A DNA stretch of 64,000 nucleotides from Cryobacterium psychrophilum (GTDB lineage: Bacteria > Actinomycetota > Actinomycetes > Actinomycetales > Microbacteriaceae): contig NZ_SODI01000001.1 in the NCBI RefSeq assembly GCF_004365915.1, positions 372,001 through 436,000 of the forward strand. Reading direction: 5' to 3'. The notes beneath the pieces are model-generated. The model worked only from the letters and a program-made list of their open reading frames with translations, had not been told where the DNA came from and ran no database searches. Positions within the stretch are counted from its first letter, which is position 1, and each line of letters opens with the position of its first letter. This document shows positions 25,069 through 34,576 of this stretch, in pieces. Both the position numbers and the translations under genes were made by a program.

Positions 25069-25626
25069 GTGACCGAGCAACAGCCTTACAACGTGGTGCG
25101 CACGTACGACGACTTTGAGTTGCGTCGATACCCGGAGCATCTGCTCGCGGAGGTCACCACGGATGGACCTTTCAAGGATGCCGGCAATCGGGCCTTCCGG
25201 TACCTTTTCGCCTACATCTCCGGTGAAAATCTCTCGAGCCAGAAGGTCGCCATGACCGCGCCCGTGGTGCAGGCCGGCGCCTCAGAGAAGATCGCCATGA
25301 CCGCCCCCGTCGTACAACAGGGCAGCACGACTACCGGACTCTACGAGGTCGCTTTTGTGTTGCCCGCCGGTCTGACGGCCGACTCGGCGCCGCAGCCGAC
25401 CAGCCCGAGAGTGCGGCTGCGAACGGTTCCCGAGGGTGTTGTCGCGACTCTCCGTTTCCGTGGCGGTTGGAGTGAGGCGAACTTCACCAGACACCTTGAA
25501 CAACTGAGGACCGCCCTCGCCGCCGCCGGTCTCACCGCCGCGGGCGCACCGAGGTACGCGCGGTTCGACCCGCCCTTTCAACCCGCGTTCTTGCGACGCA
25601 ACGAGGTCATGCTCGACATTGACTGA
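25069..25626 (+). CDS. SOUL-family heme-binding protein
   Basis: A 185-residue SOUL/HBP-family protein, GTG start at 25069. The family opening YNVVRTYDDFELRRYPEHLLAEVTTDG is followed by FRYLFAYISGENLSSQKVAMTAPVVQ and a second KIAMTAPVVQQG, the MTAPV motif typical of SOUL proteins. The middle reads YEVAFVLPAGLTADSAPQPTSPRVRLR and the end FDPPFQPAFLRRNEVMLDI. Relatives bind heme or porphyrin; bacterial roles are not settled. It has no signal peptide, so a cytoplasmic location is likely. It lies 77 bp after marR in the same direction. Confidence 0.9.
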   Translation: MTEQQPYNVVRTYDDFELRRYPEHLLAEVTTDGPFKDAGNRAFRYLFAYISGENLSSQKVAMTAPVVQAGASEKIAMTAPVVQQGSTTTGLYEVAFVLPAGLTADSAPQPTSPRVRLRTVPEGVVATLRFRGGWSEANFTRHLEQLRTALAAAGLTAAGAPRYARFDPPFQPAFLRRNEVMLDID

Positions 25627-25763
25627 CCGCTCTCCGCCGGGGAGCGTATGTAACCTAGGAAGAATTCGCGACACGCCGCGAGTCCAGCCAGGAGGTCCGG
25701 CGCGGCGCGAAAAAGTCCGAGCTTAGCGCGGCTCCCCCGGCGCCTGCCGACGGGGACGACGAG

Positions 25764-27158
25764 CTAGCGGGCGTCTTCCGCCGCGATCGCACGTTCGATG
25801 GCCGCCACGGACTGCGCCACAGCGTCATCGTCGGTCATCCAGTTGCTCACCGAGATGCGCAGTACTTCGCGATCTGCCCAGCGCGAGCCCGACATCCACG
25901 TGGTGCCATCGGAGAGCAGCCGCGCGGTGATACGGCGCGTTCTCTCGTCTGAGCCGAAGCTCACGCATACCTGCGTGAAGACAACGTCGTTGATCACCTC
26001 AACCCCGGGAATTCGCGAGAGTCGCGTACCGAAGGATTGCGCGTGAGCGACGAGTCTGTCCACCAGAGCAACCACACCAGACCTTCCCAGTGAACGCAGA
26101 GCCGCCCACACCGGCACGCCGCGAGCGCGGCGGGAGAACTCCGGAACCTTGTCGAAGGGGTCGCCCGGTCCGTGTTCCTCGGTTTTGAGATAGCTGGTGT
26201 GCACGCCGAAAACCGACCGGACCACGTCCGGCCGCGACACGATGGCCACGCCACAGTCATAGGGAACGTTGAGTGTCTTGTGCGCATCCGTCGCCCACGA
26301 ATCGCAGGTCTCCACTCCGGCCACCAGATATCGGTGTGTCGGGCTCGCCGCGGCCCACAATCCGAAGGCGCCGTCCACGTGCACCCAGGCGCCATGCGCA
26401 TGCGCGATCGCCGTCGCTTCGGCCAGCGGGTCCGAGGCGCCGGAGTGCAGGTTCCCGGCCTGCAGGCATACGATGGCCGGGCCGCTCGACGCATCCATCG
26501 CCGCGGCGAGCGCGGCGGGCAGCAGCCGGCCCTGGGCATCCGTTGCCACCTCGACCGGCTTGGCCAGCCCCAGGTAGCGCAGCGACAGATCTACGGATGC
26601 GTGTCGGTCCTGCCCCACGAAAACCGTAACGCCGGGTGACCCCGCCAGCCCATGGGCCGGCAGGTCCCAGCCTGCCTGCTCCAGCACGTACTGCCGAGCG
26701 GCGGCCAGACCCACCAGATTCGACCCGGTCGCCCCGGTCGTGAAGCCGACGTCGCACCCGGCCGGCAGCCCGAGAAGGTCAAGCAGCCACATGCCGGCGG
26801 CCTGTTCCGCCGCTGCCGTCGCCGGGGTCGCGTACCGCATCGCGGCATTCTGGTCCCACGCGCTCACCAACCAGTCCGCGCCCAGCGACGCCGGGAGTGT
26901 GCCACCGATCACCCAGCCAAAGAATCGACCGGACGGCATGGCCATCAGCCCGGGTTCGGCCAGCCTGGCCAGTTCGTCGACAACCGATGCCGCATCAATT
27001 GGCTGGTCCTGCAGCGGCACTGCAAATCCCTCAAGCAGTTCATCGGCGGTGCGGCTCGGCCCGATTCGCCGGTTCGGAACGGAGTGCAGCCACTCCGTCG
27101 CGTGGGTGTGGGCTCGTTGCAGGGCCTCGGCATACTCGTCGTCCGGCTGCGTTGCCAT
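25764..27158 (-). CDS. PLP-dependent decarboxylase (aromatic amino-acid decarboxylase family)
   Basis: A 464-residue group II decarboxylase. The start is ATG 27158 (MATQPDDEYAEALQRAHTHATEWLHS), with GGGGA just upstream; the open frame continues further but is proline/arginine-rich. The PLP lysine is in CDSWATDAHKTLNVPYDCG. The substrate-side loop GFTTGATGSNLVGLAAARQYVL and the Asp before the lysine, AHGAWVHVDGAFGLWAAAS, fit the family. The N-terminal SVPNRRIGPSRTADELLEGF resembles the tyrosine/tryptophan decarboxylase entry loop. Members act on aromatic L-amino acids or related acids; the substrate here is not determinable. It is divergent from the DUF2254 gene. Confidence 0.88.
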   Translation of the reverse strand: MATQPDDEYAEALQRAHTHATEWLHSVPNRRIGPSRTADELLEGFAVPLQDQPIDAASVVDELARLAEPGLMAMPSGRFFGWVIGGTLPASLGADWLVSAWDQNAAMRYATPATAAAEQAAGMWLLDLLGLPAGCDVGFTTGATGSNLVGLAAARQYVLEQAGWDLPAHGLAGSPGVTVFVGQDRHASVDLSLRYLGLAKPVEVATDAQGRLLPAALAAAMDASSGPAIVCLQAGNLHSGASDPLAEATAIAHAHGAWVHVDGAFGLWAAASPTHRYLVAGVETCDSWATDAHKTLNVPYDCGVAIVSRPDVVRSVFGVHTSYLKTEEHGPGDPFDKVPEFSRRARGVPVWAALRSLGRSGVVALVDRLVAHAQSFGTRLSRIPGVEVINDVVFTQVCVSFGSDERTRRITARLLSDGTTWMSGSRWADREVLRISVSNWMTDDDAVAQSVAAIERAIAAEDAR

Positions 27159-27400
27159 GTCCCCAGTGTATGGAATCCGAACCCGATACAACAGATGGGC
27201 CTGCTCGCCATGAGGAGGCACAACACGGGCCGGGATATTCCTGGTCCGGCCTGGCGGCGCGGCCCCGTGTCCTTGCGCGGCGATTCGGACCCGTGGTTCA
27301 ATGGCGATCGAGGCCAGCTCTTTTAGCGGGGCGGGCGGGCCGCACGTGTCGCTTGGCATCCGTCAGAGGTACGTCACAGCAGCTTCATGGAGGCAACCGC

Positions 27401-28723
27401 ATGATTCGCACCATCCTGCTTCGCACCCGGGAGTCGTTCTGGTTTCTCCCCGCCGTCTTCGGAATCTCCGCAATCGCGCTCGCCCTGGGGCTGGTGTTGC
27501 TGGATCGAACGTTGACTGACAACGGTGTCACCAGCGCGTTCTTCCTTGATGCGCTGAGCGCCAGCGGAAGTCGCGCGATTCTCTCCATCATCGGAGCATC
27601 GATGCTCACTGTGGCCGGCACCACCTTCTCGATCACCATCTCCGTACTCGCCACGACATCATCGACGTACGGCCCGAGGCTGGTGCGCAACTTCATGGCC
27701 GATCGGGCCAACCAGTTCGTGCTCAGCGTCTTCACCTCAACCTTTCTGTATGCGCTCGTCGTGCTGCAATCCGTGCACACGCGGGTTGAGGACAACCAAA
27801 GTTTCGTGCCGATCACCGCCGTCTACTTTGCCGTGCTCCTCGCGGTGCTCAATGTGGCCGTGCTGGTGTTCTTCATCCACCACATCGCGGACTCGGTGCA
27901 GATCACCACGCTGCAACGCGGGGTTAAAAAGGATCTGACCGCCACCATCAACCTCCTGTATCCGGACGATCACGATGGTGTGGCGCAGCCGGCTGGTGTC
28001 CTTTCTTCCGCTGAGTCGCAGGTGATCACATCCGTGGCGGGAGGATACGTGCAAGGAATCGACCTGCAAAAGCTCGTTCGACTTGGATCTCATCACCGGT
28101 GCTTCATCACGGTCACCGCGGCGCCAGGCACGCATGTTCTCGCCGGCGAAGAAATTGTGGAGATCATCACGTCCAAAGCGGACGACACGTCGCAGAAGCA
28201 GCTGGAACGCAACGTGCGGGCCGCCTTCACCCTCGGGTCCGCCCGAACTCCGCGCCAGGACATCCGATTCGCGTTGCAGCAACTTCTCGAGATCGCGGTG
28301 CGCGGTCTCGCATCCGGCTCGAATGACCCGTACACGGCGGTGAGCGCATTGGATCTCGCGGGCGAGAGCCTGACGTCGCTGTTTCGTCGAGCGGTTCCGC
28401 CCTCCCATCTGGTGGACGGTGACGGCGTCACCCGGGTGAAATGTGTGTGGCCCACCGCTGAAGAACTGACCGGTGAGATCTTCGCCGGCATCAGAATCTA
28501 CGGCCTCGAACATCCGATCGTGATTCATGCCGCCCTGCGCCTGGCAGATCGGCTCTGTACGGCAGCCTCCACCGGCTCGCGTCGCAGCCGCGTGGTCAGC
28601 GAAACGACCAGGCTCATCGCGGCGTTCGAAGCGTCTGCACCTGACCCGGACACGATGGAGCGAGTTCGAGCGGCCTCGGCCGCCGTGCTCGCGCTGGCCC
28701 CAGCCGCGGAGACCGGGACCTAA
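27401..28723 (+). CDS. DUF2254 membrane protein
   Basis: A 440-residue protein starting at ATG 27401 behind a GGAGG at 27389. Four membrane helices occupy the N-terminal half: FWFLPAVFGISAIALALGLVLL, then AILSIIGASMLTVAGTTFSI, FVLSVFTSTFLYALVVL and AVYFAVLLAVLNVAVLVFFI. The signature TVAGTTFSITISVLATTSSTYGPRLVRNFMADR is typical of DUF2254. The C-terminal half is soluble (TVTAAPGTHVLAGEEIVEI, LASGSNDPYTAVSALD). No function is established for the family. The gene stands alone. Confidence 0.88.
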   Translation: MIRTILLRTRESFWFLPAVFGISAIALALGLVLLDRTLTDNGVTSAFFLDALSASGSRAILSIIGASMLTVAGTTFSITISVLATTSSTYGPRLVRNFMADRANQFVLSVFTSTFLYALVVLQSVHTRVEDNQSFVPITAVYFAVLLAVLNVAVLVFFIHHIADSVQITTLQRGVKKDLTATINLLYPDDHDGVAQPAGVLSSAESQVITSVAGGYVQGIDLQKLVRLGSHHRCFITVTAAPGTHVLAGEEIVEIITSKADDTSQKQLERNVRAAFTLGSARTPRQDIRFALQQLLEIAVRGLASGSNDPYTAVSALDLAGESLTSLFRRAVPPSHLVDGDGVTRVKCVWPTAEELTGEIFAGIRIYGLEHPIVIHAALRLADRLCTAASTGSRRSRVVSETTRLIAAFEASAPDPDTMERVRAASAAVLALAPAAETGT

Positions 28724-28761
28724 GCAGACATTGCCCCCGCGGACCACTTTCTGCCGGGCGG

Positions 28762-29376
28762 TCAGCGGTGGGTGCCGGTGAGGTAGCGCTGAATGGTCGG
28801 GGCGATCTCGGTGACGAGGTCGTCGTGCGCGAGGGCCACGAGGGGCGGCAGTTTGATCACGTAGCGGGCGATCGCGGTGCCGAGGAGGTGCGACGCGGCG
28901 AGCGCGACACGGTGGATGCGTTCGTCGGCAACCGTACCGAGGTCCTGGTCGTCGGGGATATGAGCTGCGATGACCTCGAGCAGCATCCGGGCCGTCCGAT
29001 CAGAGGTTGTCGAGGAACGCACGAGGGCGAGCAATATCGTCTGGGTCTCCGGCTCCTCCCACAGCCGGAAGTAGGCGTCGGCGACTCGGGATCCGAGGCC
29101 TAAGGAGTCACCGGCGAGTGCCGCGCCGAGGCGTTTCGGAATGGCCGTGCGGTCTTTGATCGTGGCGGCAAAGAGGCCGTCCTTGTCGACGAAGAAGTGA
29201 CGGATGAGTGCGGGGTCCACCCCGGCGACCGCAGCGATCGCGCGAATTGATGCTCCGTCGTAGCCACGCTCGGCGAATCGGTCACTGGCGGCGTCGAGGA
29301 TCGCGTCGCGCGTGCCGCTTTCCCCCGCGCGCCGTCCGGAGGGCCGCTTGCGCGGGTCGTCGGCGTTCTCTGGCAT
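28762..29376 (-). CDS. TetR-family regulator of the adjacent ABC exporter
   Basis: A 204-residue TetR-type repressor. The HTH is RDAILDAASDRFAERGYDGASIRAIAAVAGVDPALIRHFF near residues 25-65, with the family-typical HFFVDKDGLFAATI. The start is placed at ATG 29376; GGAGG sits very close to it, so GTG 29394 is an alternative. The C-terminus is a generic TetR ligand domain with RHALAA-type helices. It is divergent from the ABC ATPase gene at 29466 across 89 bp, the usual arrangement for a repressor of its own exporter. Confidence 0.88.
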   Translation of the reverse strand: MPENADDPRKRPSGRRAGESGTRDAILDAASDRFAERGYDGASIRAIAAVAGVDPALIRHFFVDKDGLFAATIKDRTAIPKRLGAALAGDSLGLGSRVADAYFRLWEEPETQTILLALVRSSTTSDRTARMLLEVIAAHIPDDQDLGTVADERIHRVALAASHLLGTAIARYVIKLPPLVALAHDDLVTEIAPTIQRYLTGTHR

Positions 29377-29465
29377 TCCTCCAGAATACTCCACGCGTGG
29401 GGGTTTCCTCGTCTGTAGAATTGACGATACTGTGACCGCAGGCTGCACGAATGAAGGGTTGACCG

Positions 29466-30374
29466 ATGAGCGCGAGCGCGGTGATCGAGGTCGAAGAACT
29501 CACCAAGTCCTATGGAAGGTTCCAGGCACTCAAGGGCCTTGATCTGCACGTCGAGCAAGGCCAGGTGCACGGCTTCCTCGGACCGAATGGTGCTGGCAAA
29601 TCGACGACCATCCGCGTGCTGCTGGGTCTGCTGAGGGCGGATGGCGGCTTGGTGCGCCTGCTCGGCGAGGATCCGTGGCGTGACGTCGTGAGCCTGCACC
29701 GCCGTCTCGCCTATGTCCCCGGCGAAGTCTCGCTGTGGCCGGGCATGACCGGCGGCGAGGCGATCGACCTGCTCGGTTCGCTGCGCGGAGGCCTCAATGA
29801 ACGACGGCGCGCCGAGCTGATCGAACGGTTCGAGCTGGATCCGACCAAGCGTGGCCGGCAGTATTCCAAGGGCAACCGGCAGAAGGTGGCGATCGTCGCC
29901 GCGCTCTCGTCTGACGTGGAGCTGCTGATCCTGGACGAGCCCACGAGCGGCCTGGACCCGCTGATGGAGAACGTGTTCCAGGAGGTCATCGGCGAGGCGA
30001 AGCAGCGCGGGGCCACCGTGCTGCTCAGTAGCCACATCCTGGCCGAGGTGGAGATCCTCGCCGACCGGTTGAGCATCATCCGCGACGGACGCATCGTGAA
30101 GAACGGCAGCCTCGCCGAACTCCGCGGCCACACCCGTACCTCCGTGCACGCGACCCTCGATCATCCGCCGGCGCTCGAACTGTTGACGCCTCTCGGCGAC
30201 GTGCACCTCGACAGCTCCCGGCTCAGCGCCTCGATTGATTCCTCCCGCATCGGCGATGCGATGACGGCTCTCGCCCCCTACGGCATCAGCGCGCTCACCG
30301 TCGAGCCCCCATCGCTGGAGAGCCTGTTTCTGCGCCTGTATGAGACGGATGCCGCCGCCGGAGCCGAGCGATGA
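29466..30374 (+). CDS. ABC exporter ATP-binding protein
   Basis: A 302-residue ATPase of the DrrA/tetronasin exporter group. Walker A is GPNGAGKSTTIRVLLGLL near residue 38. The signature is unusual: QYSKGNRQKVAIVAALSSD, with SKGNRQK where many have LSGGQ, which is common in the DrrA-like group. Walker B is LLILDEPTSGLDPLM, and the switch loop is LLSSHILAEVEIL. After residue 215 there is a C-terminal accessory domain (TSVHATLDHPPALELLTPLGDVHL). It overlaps the permease gene by 4 bp (ATGA at 30371-30374). Likely job: export of a hydrophobic drug or natural product under control of the divergent TetR protein. Confidence 0.9.
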   Translation: MSASAVIEVEELTKSYGRFQALKGLDLHVEQGQVHGFLGPNGAGKSTTIRVLLGLLRADGGLVRLLGEDPWRDVVSLHRRLAYVPGEVSLWPGMTGGEAIDLLGSLRGGLNERRRAELIERFELDPTKRGRQYSKGNRQKVAIVAALSSDVELLILDEPTSGLDPLMENVFQEVIGEAKQRGATVLLSSHILAEVEILADRLSIIRDGRIVKNGSLAELRGHTRTSVHATLDHPPALELLTPLGDVHLDSSRLSASIDSSRIGDAMTALAPYGISALTVEPPSLESLFLRLYETDAAAGAER

Positions 30375-31963
30375 GCACCGCTCTCGCGGGAACAGCGCCA
30401 CTGCTGCGCACAACCCTGCACCATGACGGGCGCTCCTTCGCGCCGTGGATCCTGATCGTGACGGTGCTGGCGACGTCTTCGGTACTGGTATACCCGTGGG
30501 TCTTCCCCTCCCAGCAGGACCGAGCCGGGCTGGCCACCGCGATCGGCGCCAACCCCGCGCTGGGACTCATCTTCGGTCCCGCCTACGACCTCAGCACCGC
30601 CGACGGCTTCACCGCCTGGCGCAGCCTCGCCCTCGGCGGCTTCCTCGTCGCTCTCGGGGCGATCTTCACGGTGACCCGCGCCACTCGCGGGCAGGAGGAT
30701 TCCGGGCAGGCCGAGCTGCTGGCATCCGGTGTTCTCGGACGCTCCAGCCGACTCCTCGCCGGCGTCGGCATGGCTCTGATCGGCTCCTTGCTGCTCGGCA
30801 TCGTCGCCGGTGTCGCCACCGCCCTGTGCGGCGGCGCGTGGGATTCGTCGCTGCTCCTCGGCGGCACGTTTGCGGCCACCGGGTGGATGTTTGCCGCCAT
30901 CGCGGCCGTCACGGCACAGATCGGATCCGACCTGCGTACCGCGAACTCCCTCGCGGTCGGCACCCTGGGTGTGTTGTTCCTCCTCCGCGGTTTCCTCATC
31001 TCGATCAGCGCACCGGAGTGGGCGGTCTGGGCCAACCCGCTCGGTTGGATGACCCAGACGCGCCCGGCGACCGAAAACAACTGGTGGCCGCTGCTGTTCG
31101 CGGTCGTGTTCACGCTCGTACTCCTGGCGATCGCATTCGCGCTGCAGGCTCGTCGCGACTTCGGACAGGGGGCGATAGCGCCCCGCCAGGGTCCCGCTCG
31201 GGGCCGCATCCGCTCTCCACTGCGGCTGGCACTGCGCATCCACGGCGGACCCGTGCTGACCTGGACGATCGCTTTCCTCGCCCTGGGAGTCATGTTCGGG
31301 TACTTCACCTCCTCCATCACCGACCTGCTCGGCGCGGACAGCGGCGTCACACAAATGCTCGCCTCTGGAGGCGCCAGCTCCGACACGCTGGTTTCGGTGT
31401 TCCTGGTCACCATACTCAGCCTCGTGGGCATCATCGCCACGATCCCGGGTGTGCAAAGCGTGCTCAAGGCGAGGGCCGAGGAGATGGATGATCGAGTCGA
31501 GCCCGTCATCGCGGCCGGAATCCGCCGCTCCCGCTACTTCGGCAGCAATGTTCTGGTGGCGTTCGCCGCCCCAACCGCCTACGTGCTGATCGCGGGCGCG
31601 ATCATCGCGGCGCTCGCCTCGAATGCCGACATCGGTATTGACTACGGCAGCGCGTTCCTGCAGGCGCTCGCGACCGTCCCAGCCGTGTGGACCGTGATCG
31701 CCCTCGCGGTCGCCGTGGTCGGCGCCCGCCCTCAGGTGACGCTGGCCGCCTGGTTCGGTGTGCTCGCTTCCTTCGTGCTCACCCTCCTCGGACCCACGTT
31801 CAAGCTTCCCGATGGGGCGCTCGCGATCAGTCCGTTCTGGCACATCCCGCTCGTGTCCTCCGTCGACTTGGACCTGAGCGGACTCGTGTGGATCACCGTC
31901 GTCACCCTGGTGCTCGGTGCGATCGGCTTCGCGGGCTTCCGCCGCCGCGACCTCGCCCGCTGA
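30371..31963 (+). CDS. ABC exporter permease (tetronasin-type)
   Basis: A 530-residue membrane protein with two six-helix halves, unlike the usual 250-residue ABC-2 permease. Hydrophobic segments include FAPWILIVTVLATSSVLVYPWVF, SLALGGFLVALGAIFTV, LLAGVGMALIGSLLLGIVAGVATAL, and in the second half LTWTIAFLALGVMFGYF, LVSVFLVTILSLVGIIATI and VLVAFAAPTAYVLIAGAIIAAL. The TRGQEDSGQAELLASGVLGRSS loop is typical of exporters of polyether or polyketide type. It pairs with the ATPase at 29466. Confidence 0.88.
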   Translation: MSTALAGTAPLLRTTLHHDGRSFAPWILIVTVLATSSVLVYPWVFPSQQDRAGLATAIGANPALGLIFGPAYDLSTADGFTAWRSLALGGFLVALGAIFTVTRATRGQEDSGQAELLASGVLGRSSRLLAGVGMALIGSLLLGIVAGVATALCGGAWDSSLLLGGTFAATGWMFAAIAAVTAQIGSDLRTANSLAVGTLGVLFLLRGFLISISAPEWAVWANPLGWMTQTRPATENNWWPLLFAVVFTLVLLAIAFALQARRDFGQGAIAPRQGPARGRIRSPLRLALRIHGGPVLTWTIAFLALGVMFGYFTSSITDLLGADSGVTQMLASGGASSDTLVSVFLVTILSLVGIIATIPGVQSVLKARAEEMDDRVEPVIAAGIRRSRYFGSNVLVAFAAPTAYVLIAGAIIAALASNADIGIDYGSAFLQALATVPAVWTVIALAVAVVGARPQVTLAAWFGVLASFVLTLLGPTFKLPDGALAISPFWHIPLVSSVDLDLSGLVWITVVTLVLGAIGFAGFRRRDLAR

Positions 31964-32015
31964 ATCGTCAACTCCCGGAGGCCCATCGCCGGCGCGCCCT
32001 CCCACTGCCATCGGG

Positions 32016-33425
32016 TCAGGAGTGGAATGGACCACCGTTGAGCGCGAGCGGAAGCCGGACGAGAAATACCGCGCCAGCCTGACCGTCAGGCCGGTCTTCA
32101 ATGGTGATGGTGCCGTGATGGTCCCGCACGATCTGCCTCACAATGGACAAACCCACCCCGGCGCCACCGCCGCGAACCGTGCGACTGCGAGCGTCATCCA
32201 GGCGGGTGAAACGCTCGAAGACCCTGTCGCGGTCCTCCGCCCGGATGCCGTCGCCATCATCCGTGACCGAGAACTCGGCCCACTTCTCGGTAGTTGTCAG
32301 CCGAATTGAGACGAGTGAGCGGGCGTGGTCACGGGCGTTGTCGCCGAGGTTGCGCAGCAGCCGGGCCAGATCCCGCTCGGAGCCCTCCACCCGGGCCGCA
32401 CGAACTCCGTCAAGTTCAACGGCGCGGCCGCCCAACTCGCGCAGGCGTTGCATTTCCGACAAGACAAGATCGTCAAGATCGACAAGACTCGTCGCCCTCC
32501 TCGGCGCGCCCTCCGCGCTGCGCGCCAGAAAGAGCAAGTCAGCGATCAACGCTGACATCCTGACGACCTGGCCGTGAACGTCTTCCAGGATGAGAGCCGA
32601 ACCCGGGTCTTCCGGGTGAGCGAGCGCGACCTCCACCTGCACCTGAAGCGCTGCCAGTGGGCTGCGAAGTTCGTGCGATGCGTCGCCCACAAATTGACGC
32701 TGGCGAAGCGCGGCCCCTTCCAGCCGCTCAAGCATTTCGTTCATCGTCACCGCAAGGCTCGCGATCTCATCGGAGCGCTCGGGCACGGGCACGCGCTGGG
32801 ACAGGTCTTCCCCACCAATGCTCGAAGCCCTGCGGCGAATGGCATCGACCGGACGAATGACCTGGCCTACCGCACGCCACAGCGCCCACACGACGATGAG
32901 GAGGACCAAGGGGAGTCCAACACCGAAGAGGGCGGCCAGGTTCCCCACGGCCGCATCGACCTGAAGAGTCGACGTGGCCACATAGACCCAGCCGCTCCCG
33001 GTCGGCAGCCGCACCGGCGCTGCAACCACTCGAAAGGGACCGTCGCCCGCCGGCATCCGGTCCAGGCTAAGCACCGTGGTCACTCCCCCGGAGGGCGGCT
33101 GGGCCAGAATCGGCTCCTGCCCATCAATACTGCTGGTCGCCGCAACAACCGAATTCGAGGAGTCGACAACCTGCACCAACGAGCTCTCGGAACCCGTGTT
33201 CGTCACGGTAGGACCCAGGTCGCCTCCAGCCACAAGCGACGCAACCGTCTGTGCCCGGTCCGTGGCGGCAGCGTCGAGGCTGGCGATGAGGGACTGCTGA
33301 AGGAGCACCACAAGAGTGATGCCACTGGCCAACAGCATGAGCGCCACAACCGAGGATGCGGTGAGGGTCACCCGAAATCGGATCCCTGAATACCACCGCC
33401 TCGCGTCAGGCCGATTGGGTGGCAT
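32016..33425 (-). CDS. Sensor histidine kinase, OmpR-partner type
   Basis: A 469-residue membrane kinase. TM1 is VTLTASSVVALMLLASGITLVVLL (residues 19-42), an extracytoplasmic sensor region follows to about 170, then TM2 LAALFGVGLPLVLLIVVWALW and a HAMP linker (QVIRPVDAIRRRASSIGG). The phospho-accepting His is in GDASHELRSPLAALQ. The N box is LLRNLGDNARDHA, G1 is VTDDGDGI, G2 is GGGAGVGLSIVRQI. The start overlaps the response regulator end by 20 bp. The pair probably regulates the divergent small secreted protein gene at 34301. The signal is unknown. Confidence 0.92.
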   Translation of the reverse strand: MPPNRPDARRWYSGIRFRVTLTASSVVALMLLASGITLVVLLQQSLIASLDAAATDRAQTVASLVAGGDLGPTVTNTGSESSLVQVVDSSNSVVAATSSIDGQEPILAQPPSGGVTTVLSLDRMPAGDGPFRVVAAPVRLPTGSGWVYVATSTLQVDAAVGNLAALFGVGLPLVLLIVVWALWRAVGQVIRPVDAIRRRASSIGGEDLSQRVPVPERSDEIASLAVTMNEMLERLEGAALRQRQFVGDASHELRSPLAALQVQVEVALAHPEDPGSALILEDVHGQVVRMSALIADLLFLARSAEGAPRRATSLVDLDDLVLSEMQRLRELGGRAVELDGVRAARVEGSERDLARLLRNLGDNARDHARSLVSIRLTTTEKWAEFSVTDDGDGIRAEDRDRVFERFTRLDDARSRTVRGGGAGVGLSIVRQIVRDHHGTITIEDRPDGQAGAVFLVRLPLALNGGPFHS

Positions 33426-34110
33426 TGGAGCTCTCCTCGGCCGTGTCCATGAGTCGGTACCCGATCCCGCGGACCGTTTCGATGAGGCCCCTTGTGCGGC
33501 TGTCGCCGAGTTTTCGACGCAGATACCCGATATAAACCTCTATCACGTTCGAGTCGATATCCAGTTCCGAATCCCACACGTGCTCAGCGATCGTGTTGCG
33601 GCTCACCACCTGACCTTTTCGGCGCATCATGAACTCTGCGAGTGAGAATTCGCGGGCCGTGAGCGTGACCTCCTCTTCTCCGGACCAGCAGCGTCGGGCC
33701 GCCGGGTCCAGCCGGATGCTGCCCGCCGTGAGCACGGGCTCGCGATCACTGGGCGCTCGCCGCAAGAGCGCTCGGAGGCGAGCGAGTAAGACGACAAAAG
33801 AGAACGGTTTGGACAAGAAGTCGTCGGCGCCAAGGTCCAGGGCATCCGCTTCGTCGTATTCGCCGTCCTTCGCCGTCAACATCAGGATCGGTACCGTCGA
33901 ACCGCCCGCACGCAACCTCCGACACACTTCGTAGCCGGATAGCCCCGGGAGCATGATGTCGAGGATGATGACGTCGAAATCGTTCTCTCCTGCCATCCAG
34001 AGGCCGTCAACGCCGTTCATTGCGGCTTCCGTCACAAACCCCTCTGCTGTCAGTCCGCGCTGTAACGCGTCGACCATGGCGGCTTCGTCTTCGACGAGAA
34101 GTACTTTCAT
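33406..34110 (-). CDS. OmpR/PhoB-type response regulator
   Basis: A 234-residue two-domain regulator. The start is ATG 34110 (MKVLLVEDEAAMVDAL) behind AAGGA; the ORF extends upstream but that segment is not conserved. The receiver domain has the acidic pair ED at residues 7-8, phospho-acceptor Asp51 (DVIILDIMLPGLSGYEV), and Lys in LSKPFSFVVLLARL. The winged-helix output domain (LTAREFSLAEFMMRRKGQVVSRNTIAEHVWDSELDIDSNVIEVYIGYLRRKLG) fills the C-terminus. It is transcribed with the kinase gene. Confidence 0.93.
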   Translation of the reverse strand: MKVLLVEDEAAMVDALQRGLTAEGFVTEAAMNGVDGLWMAGENDFDVIILDIMLPGLSGYEVCRRLRAGGSTVPILMLTAKDGEYDEADALDLGADDFLSKPFSFVVLLARLRALLRRAPSDREPVLTAGSIRLDPAARRCWSGEEEVTLTAREFSLAEFMMRRKGQVVSRNTIAEHVWDSELDIDSNVIEVYIGYLRRKLGDSRTRGLIETVRGIGYRLMDTAEESSNATQSA

Positions 34111-34300
34111 GTGCTGTCCTTCCCCCGACGAAACCGGGATGCGCGCGATCGACACATTCAGCATCCCATCATTAGATAAGGAGACGCTAAGCCTCGCTCG
34201 CCACAAGGCTCAGCTTGCTGCCAGCCGCACTTATCGGCCTCTTACCGGGAACTGCGAGAGTCATGATCGTTCCAGTCAACCGAACCTCAAGGAGAACACC

Positions 34301-34576
34301 ATGAACCAGAAGAAGCTCGCCGCCGCCGGAGTCATCGTTCTTGCCCTGACCGGCATCGGTAGTGGTGCGGCCCTGGCCGCAACGCCCGCGGTGCCCACCT
34401 CCGGTACTGCGGTAACCGACACCGCAACACCCGGCACCCCGGAAGCGCCCGATTCCGAGTCAGAAGATGAGACTCCGGGTACCGAGGCGACCACGCCGGA
34501 GGATGGCAACGACGGTGGCCACGCTGACCCCGATGGCGTCGACGTCAACCATGAAGGTGGAGCCGACGAGAAGTAA
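34301..34576 (+). CDS. Small secreted acidic protein
   Basis: A 91-residue protein starting at ATG 34301 with an AAGGAG ribosome site at 34289. A Sec signal peptide is clear: NQKKLAAAGVIVLALTGIGS, then ALAAT as the likely cleavage region. The mature part is Pro/Thr-rich and strongly acidic (DSESEDETPGTEATTPEDGN, then DPDGVDVNHEGGADEK) with no recognised domain. It is divergent from the two-component genes (190 bp apart). A metal- or cation-related role is a guess from the acidity. Could be a target of the adjacent system. Confidence 0.75.
   Translation: MNQKKLAAAGVIVLALTGIGSGAALAATPAVPTSGTAVTDTATPGTPEAPDSESEDETPGTEATTPEDGNDGGHADPDGVDVNHEGGADEK

Noticed and set aside
30278-32101. 607-residue minus-strand open frame opposite the ABC exporter genes
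   Set aside because: Composition is Gly/Glu/Arg-rich and featureless, and the plus strand has two well-supported exporter genes with a 4-bp overlap.
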